This document shows, one piece after another, positions 60,447 through 64,000 of a DNA stretch of 64,000 nt. The notes beneath the pieces were generated by a model. It was not told the origin of the DNA. It worked only from the letters and a program-made list of their open reading frames with translations, and made no database searches. A program made the position numbers and the translations under genes. Source of the DNA: 34-65-8 sp046294735. GTDB taxonomy: Bacteria; Pseudomonadota; Alphaproteobacteria; Sphingomonadales; Sphingomonadaceae. The first letter of the stretch is position 1; every line of letters starts with the position of its first letter. The stretch spans positions 495,339-559,338 of the forward strand of contig JBKBKB010000002.1 in assembly GCA_046294735.1 (NCBI GenBank), in the 5' to 3' direction.

Positions 60447-61226
60447 ATGGATACGATCAGCCCCGCTCCGCACCCCGCCACAGAGGCGGCCACTCCGCTG
60501 CCGCAGGGGGGGCTGGAAGTGATCTCGATTGCCAAGAGCTATGACAAGACAGCGGTGCTGACGGACATTTCGCTGACCGTTGCCAAGGGCGAAGTGCTCG
60601 GCCTGCTCGGCCCCAACGGTGCGGGCAAGACGACCTGCTTCTATTCGATCATGGGCCTGGTCCGCCCGGATTCCGGCCGGATCCTGATGGATGGGGAGGA
60701 CGTGACCAACCTGCCGATGTACCGCCGCGCCATCCTCGGCCTCGGCTACCTGCCGCAGGAAACCAGTATCTTCCGCGGCATGACGGTGGAGGAAAACATC
60801 AACTCGGTGCTGGAAATGGTCGAGCCTGACAAGGGCGTCCGGGCGGCCGAGCTGGAACGGCTGCTCGACGAGTTCGGCCTGACCCGCCTGCGCGCCAGCC
60901 CGGCGATGGCGCTGTCGGGCGGGGAACGGCGCCGGTGCGAGATCGCCCGGGCGCTGGCTGCCAGCCCCTCGATCATGCTGCTCGACGAGCCGTTCGCTGG
61001 CATTGACCCGCTCTCGATCAGCGACATCCGAGACTTGGTGAAGGACCTCAAGCAGCGTGGCATCGGGGTGCTGATCACCGACCACAACGTGCGCGAAACG
61101 CTCGATATCGTTGATCGCGCCTGCATCATCTACGGCGGGCAGGTGCTGTTTGCCGGCAGCCCGCAGGACCTGGTGGCCGATGAGAATGTGCGCCGGCTCT
61201 ATCTCGGTGAAAGCTTTACCCTGTGA
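60447..61226 (+). CDS. lptB: LPS export ABC transporter ATP-binding protein LptB
   Basis: The ATPase of the LptBFGC machine that pulls lipopolysaccharide from the inner membrane. The 259-residue protein has Walker A GPNGAGKTTCFY, GYLPQETSIFRGMTVEENI, signature LSGGERRRCEIARAL, Walker B IMLLDEPFAGIDP and H-loop ITDHNVRETL, a pattern specific to LptB. An N-terminal Pro/Ala extension of about 20 residues is present. It precedes rpoN, the order lptB-rpoN found in many proteobacteria. Confidence 0.95.
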   Translation: MDTISPAPHPATEAATPLPQGGLEVISIAKSYDKTAVLTDISLTVAKGEVLGLLGPNGAGKTTCFYSIMGLVRPDSGRILMDGEDVTNLPMYRRAILGLGYLPQETSIFRGMTVEENINSVLEMVEPDKGVRAAELERLLDEFGLTRLRASPAMALSGGERRRCEIARALAASPSIMLLDEPFAGIDPLSISDIRDLVKDLKQRGIGVLITDHNVRETLDIVDRACIIYGGQVLFAGSPQDLVADENVRRLYLGESFTL

Positions 61227-61249
61227 TCATGGGGTGGGGGGGATAGGAT

Positions 61250-62698
61250 ATGGCGCTGGGGCCGCGTCTAGACCTCAGGCAATCGCAATCGCTGGTGATG
61301 ACGCCGCAGTTGCAGCAGGCGATCAAACTGCTGGCGCTGTCAAATCTCGAAATCGAGGCCTTCATCGGTGAGGCGCTGGAAGCCAATCCCCTGCTCGAAG
61401 CAGGCGAAGTCTCGCGCGAAGCAGGGGAGGAGGCTCCGCCTGCGCGCGATGAACCCAGCGCTGATCTGGCGATCGGCGATGACAGCGCACTCGATATCGA
61501 CCCCGAGGCGCTCGACCGGGATCGTGACACCGGGGATAGCGAGTGGGGATCAGCCCTGTCCTCGGGCAGCGGAAACGATCTGCCCGGAATCGACGAACGC
61601 GGCGCGCCCGGCCCGACCCTTGCCGATCATCTCGAGGCGCAAGTCGGGGCAGTAGCAGGGGATGCACGCGAGGAAGTGATTGCGCGGCACCTGATCGGCC
61701 TGCTCGACGAAGCGGGGTATCTGGAAGCTCCGCTGCGCGAAGTGGCGGACGAGTTCGACATTTCGCTGGCCGAGGCGGAGCGGGCACTGGCCGTGGTCCA
61801 GTCGCTCGATCCGACCGGTGTCGGGGCCCGGTCACTGGCCGAATGCCTCGCGCTCCAGGCACAGGAAGTGGACCGCTACGACCCGTGCATGGCGCGCCTG
61901 ATCGACAATCTCGACCTGGTCGCACGGGGCGAGTTCGCACGGCTCAAGCGGATGTGCGATGTCGACGATGAGGATTTCGCCGAAATGCTCGCCGAACTGC
62001 GCAGCTACGACCCCAAGCCCGGCCTGCGCTTCGGCGGCAGCAATGAAGCACCTGTCACCCCTGATCTGTTGCTGCACGCCTCACCCGATGGCGGGTGGGA
62101 TATCCGCATCAATGAGGCGACCCTGCCGCGCCTGGTCATCAACCGCGAATACTATGTCGAACTGCGCCAGGGCTGCACCGACAAGGCCAGCAAGGCGTGG
62201 CTCAGCGAAAAGCTGACCGACGCCAACTGGCTGATCAAGGCGCTCGACCAGCGGCAGAAGACCATCCTCAAGACCGCCGCCGAAATCGTCAAGCAGCAGG
62301 ACGGGTTCTTCCGTCGCGGCGTCTCCGAATTGCGGCCGCTCACCCTGCGGACCGTGGCCGAGGCGATCGGGATGCACGAGAGCACGGTCAGCCGCGTCAC
62401 CAGCAACAAGTACCTGCACTGCGAGCGCGGCACATTCGAGCTGAAGTATTTCTTCACCAGCGGGGTCGGCAGCAGCGATGGAGGGGGCGCCAGCGCCGAA
62501 ACGGTCAAGGCCCGCATCCGCGCCCTGTGCGATGCCGAGGACCCGGCGAAGATCCTGAGCGACGATACCCTGGTCGACATGCTGAAGGCCGAAGGATTCG
62601 ACCTGGCCCGCCGCACCGTGGCGAAATACCGCGAGGCGATCGGCATCGGCTCAAGCGTGCAGCGCAGGCGGCAGAAGAAGCTGGCGAGCATGGGGTGA
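61250..62698 (+). CDS. rpoN: RNA polymerase sigma-54 factor
   Basis: Sigma-54 directs activator-dependent transcription at -24/-12 promoters. The 482-residue protein has the Gln/Leu-rich activator region (LRQSQSLVMTPQLQQAIKLL), an acidic region II, the core-binding domain, the HTH (TLRTVAEAIGMHESTVSRV) and the RpoN box ARRTVAKYRE. ATG 61250 lies 23 bases after lptB. No sigma-54 activator lies in the window. Confidence 0.97.
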   Translation: MALGPRLDLRQSQSLVMTPQLQQAIKLLALSNLEIEAFIGEALEANPLLEAGEVSREAGEEAPPARDEPSADLAIGDDSALDIDPEALDRDRDTGDSEWGSALSSGSGNDLPGIDERGAPGPTLADHLEAQVGAVAGDAREEVIARHLIGLLDEAGYLEAPLREVADEFDISLAEAERALAVVQSLDPTGVGARSLAECLALQAQEVDRYDPCMARLIDNLDLVARGEFARLKRMCDVDDEDFAEMLAELRSYDPKPGLRFGGSNEAPVTPDLLLHASPDGGWDIRINEATLPRLVINREYYVELRQGCTDKASKAWLSEKLTDANWLIKALDQRQKTILKTAAEIVKQQDGFFRRGVSELRPLTLRTVAEAIGMHESTVSRVTSNKYLHCERGTFELKYFFTSGVGSSDGGGASAETVKARIRALCDAEDPAKILSDDTLVDMLKAEGFDLARRTVAKYREAIGIGSSVQRRRQKKLASMG

Positions 62699-62715
62699 GC
62701 AACTGTTGCCCGAAA

Positions 62716-62786
62716 GACTCAAGCACGATTCCGCGATGCCCTTTACCGGCCGTTAACCTTTCTCGTTCAGAGGTTTTGTGGTTAAT
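62716..62786 (+). promoter_or_regulatory. ctrA promoter region with GANTC methylation sites
   Basis: Two GANTC sites, GACTC at 62716-62720 and GATTC at 62727-62731, and two TTAA half-sites at 62753-62756 and 62782-62785 lie in the 149 bases before ctrA. In Caulobacter, CcrM methylation of GANTC and CtrA binding to TTAA-type sites time ctrA transcription. The half-sites are not spaced as a perfect TTAA-N7-TTAA, so CtrA binding is less certain than the GANTC sites. Confidence 0.65.
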
Positions 62787-62847
62787 CACGGGCAACACCC
62801 CCTAACGGGGCGTTACCGCACGAGGTTCGGGGCAAAGGGGGATACCC

Positions 62848-63543
62848 ATGCGTGTACTGTTGATCGAAGACGAGCCAACTACGGCCAAGGCGATCGAGCT
62901 CATGCTTACTACCGAAGGCTTCAATGTCTACTCGACCGATCTGGGCGAAGAAGGCTTGGACCTCGGCAAGCTGTACGATTACGATATCATTTTGCTCGAC
63001 CTCAACCTGCCTGACATGCACGGGTACGACGTGCTGAAGAAACTGCGCGTCGCCAAGGTGCAGACGCCGGTTCTGATCCTTTCCGGGATCTCGGAAATGG
63101 ACAGCAAGATTCGCAGCTTCGGCTTTGGGGCTGACGATTACGTGACCAAGCCGTTCCACCGCGAGGAGCTGGTTGCGCGCATCCACGCCGTGGTGCGCCG
63201 CTCCAAGGGCCACTCGCAGAGCGTGATCCGCACCGGCAAGCTTGCGGTCAACCTCGACGCCAAGACCGTCGAAGTCGACGGCGCACGGGTTCACCTGACC
63301 GGCAAGGAATATGCGATGCTGGAGCTGCTTTCGCTGCGCAAGGGCACCACGCTGACCAAGGAAATGTTCCTCAACCACCTCTACGGTGGGATGGACGAAC
63401 CCGAACTCAAGATCATCGACGTGTTCATCTGCAAGCTGCGCAAGAAGCTGTCGCTGGCTTGTGGCGGCGAAAACTATATCGAAACTGTCTGGGGCCGCGG
63501 CTACGTGCTGCGCGACCCGGGCGAAGAGGCGGAAGCGGCGTGA
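62848..63543 (+). CDS. ctrA: Cell cycle response regulator CtrA
   Basis: An OmpR-family response regulator of 231 residues. The receiver domain has phosphoacceptor Asp51 (LLDLNLPDMHGYD), acidic residues near the N terminus (IEDEP) and FGADDYVTKPFH. The winged-helix domain starts at about residue 128 (KLAVNLDAKTVEVDG), with EMFLNHLYGGMDEPELKIID and YVLRDP. In alphaproteobacteria CtrA controls cell-cycle, division, motility and gene-transfer genes. AAGGGGG lies before ATG 62848. Confidence 0.97.
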   Translation: MRVLLIEDEPTTAKAIELMLTTEGFNVYSTDLGEEGLDLGKLYDYDIILLDLNLPDMHGYDVLKKLRVAKVQTPVLILSGISEMDSKIRSFGFGADDYVTKPFHREELVARIHAVVRRSKGHSQSVIRTGKLAVNLDAKTVEVDGARVHLTGKEYAMLELLSLRKGTTLTKEMFLNHLYGGMDEPELKIIDVFICKLRKKLSLACGGENYIETVWGRGYVLRDPGEEAEAA

Positions 63544-63588
63544 CCAATTGGGCACCCGCCGCCGCAGGTGCCTCCTCGCCGCGTTTCC

Positions 63589-64000
63589 TCAGCGGCCGAA
63601 AATATCTTCACCTTCCGCGATATTGAGAAGTTCTGAAAAAGCATAGACACCTGGGGAACGACCTGCTGCCGGGATGATCTCAGCCAGCATACCATTCTCA
63701 CGAAGGGCACGGATGATTGTGCGGGCAGTCGGCCCGGGGATTTGGACCGATTGAATAAAGTCTGGGGTCGTAAAAATTGGCCTTTGGAATAGCCAATCGA
63801 GTGCACGAACGGCGTATTGCGAATGGGTCACGTCCACGACCCAGTCGCGCTTGCGTTCATGCAATGCCAAGATCGCCTGCGCCTTTTCAGTGTTAAGCTT
63901 GGCTTGGGCTATAATTCCTTGAAGGAAGAAAGCGGTCCACCCAGTCCAATCTCCGTTTTCGGAGATTTCCAGTAGTCGAGTGTAATACTCGTCTCGATTT
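63589..64000 (-). CDS. Fic family protein, C-terminal part
   Basis: The last 137 residues of a protein that continues past the window edge. Reading the minus strand from 64000 gives NRDEYYTRLLEISENGDWTG, then WTAFFLQGIIAQA and, after a helix, a winged-helix-like tail ending SELLNIAEGEDIF. The DEYY...GDW.GW..FFL layout is that of the region after the Fic motif in Fic/AMP-transferase proteins with a C-terminal HTH. The catalytic HPFxxGNGR motif would lie outside the window. A TTG at 63870 gives an internal start only and is not used. Confidence 0.78.
   Translation of the reverse strand, partial: NRDEYYTRLLEISENGDWTGWTAFFLQGIIAQAKLNTEKAQAILALHERKRDWVVDVTHSQYAVRALDWLFQRPIFTTPDFIQSVQIPGPTARTIIRALRENGMLAEIIPAAGRSPGVYAFSELLNIAEGEDIFGR

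Overview
The window is a GC-rich bacterial chromosome segment. A full-length CtrA regulator, GapR, DUF1244 and DUF4167 proteins, CcrM-type GANTC sites in the ctrA promoter, a CIRCE-controlled groESL operon and many TTG/GTG starts point to an alphaproteobacterium. Protein style suggests Sphingomonadales (Erythrobacteraceae or Sphingomonadaceae); that placement is inferred from protein character, not from a search. Genes are tightly packed on both strands. I found no rRNA, tRNA, insertion sequence, prophage or CRISPR array.

Layout. 1-3.3 kb: ruvC, yebC, an alpha/beta hydrolase, a YbjQ-family protein and gapR, leftward. 3.4-5.7 kb: a two-gene cassette of a TIR-membrane-SH3b-YARHG protein and a SLOG-like/class III nucleotide cyclase fusion. 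It separates gapR from DUF1244 and pyruvate kinase and is the best candidate here for an undescribed signalling or defence system. 7.6-18.4 kb: gltX, a small lipoprotein, rpoC and rpoB, leftward. 18.6-22.2 kb: a DUF2975/XRE pair with its own AT-rich control region, an endonuclease/phosphatase-fold lipoprotein, and rplJ-rplL rightward. The usual rplJL-rpoBC block is therefore split and inverted. 22.3-31 kb: cytochrome c, MATE exporter, CIRCE-groES-groEL, two unknown exported proteins and a DUF305-LVIVD fusion.

31.1-37.7 kb: a sterol-desaturase-type protein, two rSAM-associated glycosyltransferase-like genes (TIGR04282/TIGR04283 types), an epimerase, a flavin disulfide reductase, a radical SAM protein and an MTA phosphorylase. 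This resembles arsenosugar-type clusters but has no visible arsM. 37.7-42 kb: acyl-CoA dehydrogenase, a kinase-DUF6285 fusion, a class A beta-lactamase-like serine hydrolase and an Ala-rich lipoprotein. 42.2-48.5 kb: polA, an MscS channel and a CDC48-type double AAA ATPase. 48.5-51.2 kb: a motif-rich intergenic region, then scoA, a HAD-like lipoprotein and scoB. 51.3-60.3 kb: ferritin-like protein, metK, lnt, DUF4167, prmC, prfA, a compound palindrome, hisS, ppa and a membrane protein. 60.4-64 kb: lptB-rpoN, ctrA and the C-terminal part of a Fic-type protein cut by the window edge.

Most of the window is housekeeping: transcription, translation, lipoprotein and LPS export, chaperones and cell-cycle control. 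The accessory interest lies in the TIR/cyclase cassette, the radical SAM/glycosyltransferase cluster, the DUF2975/XRE island and an intergenic motif shared exactly between two distant promoter regions.
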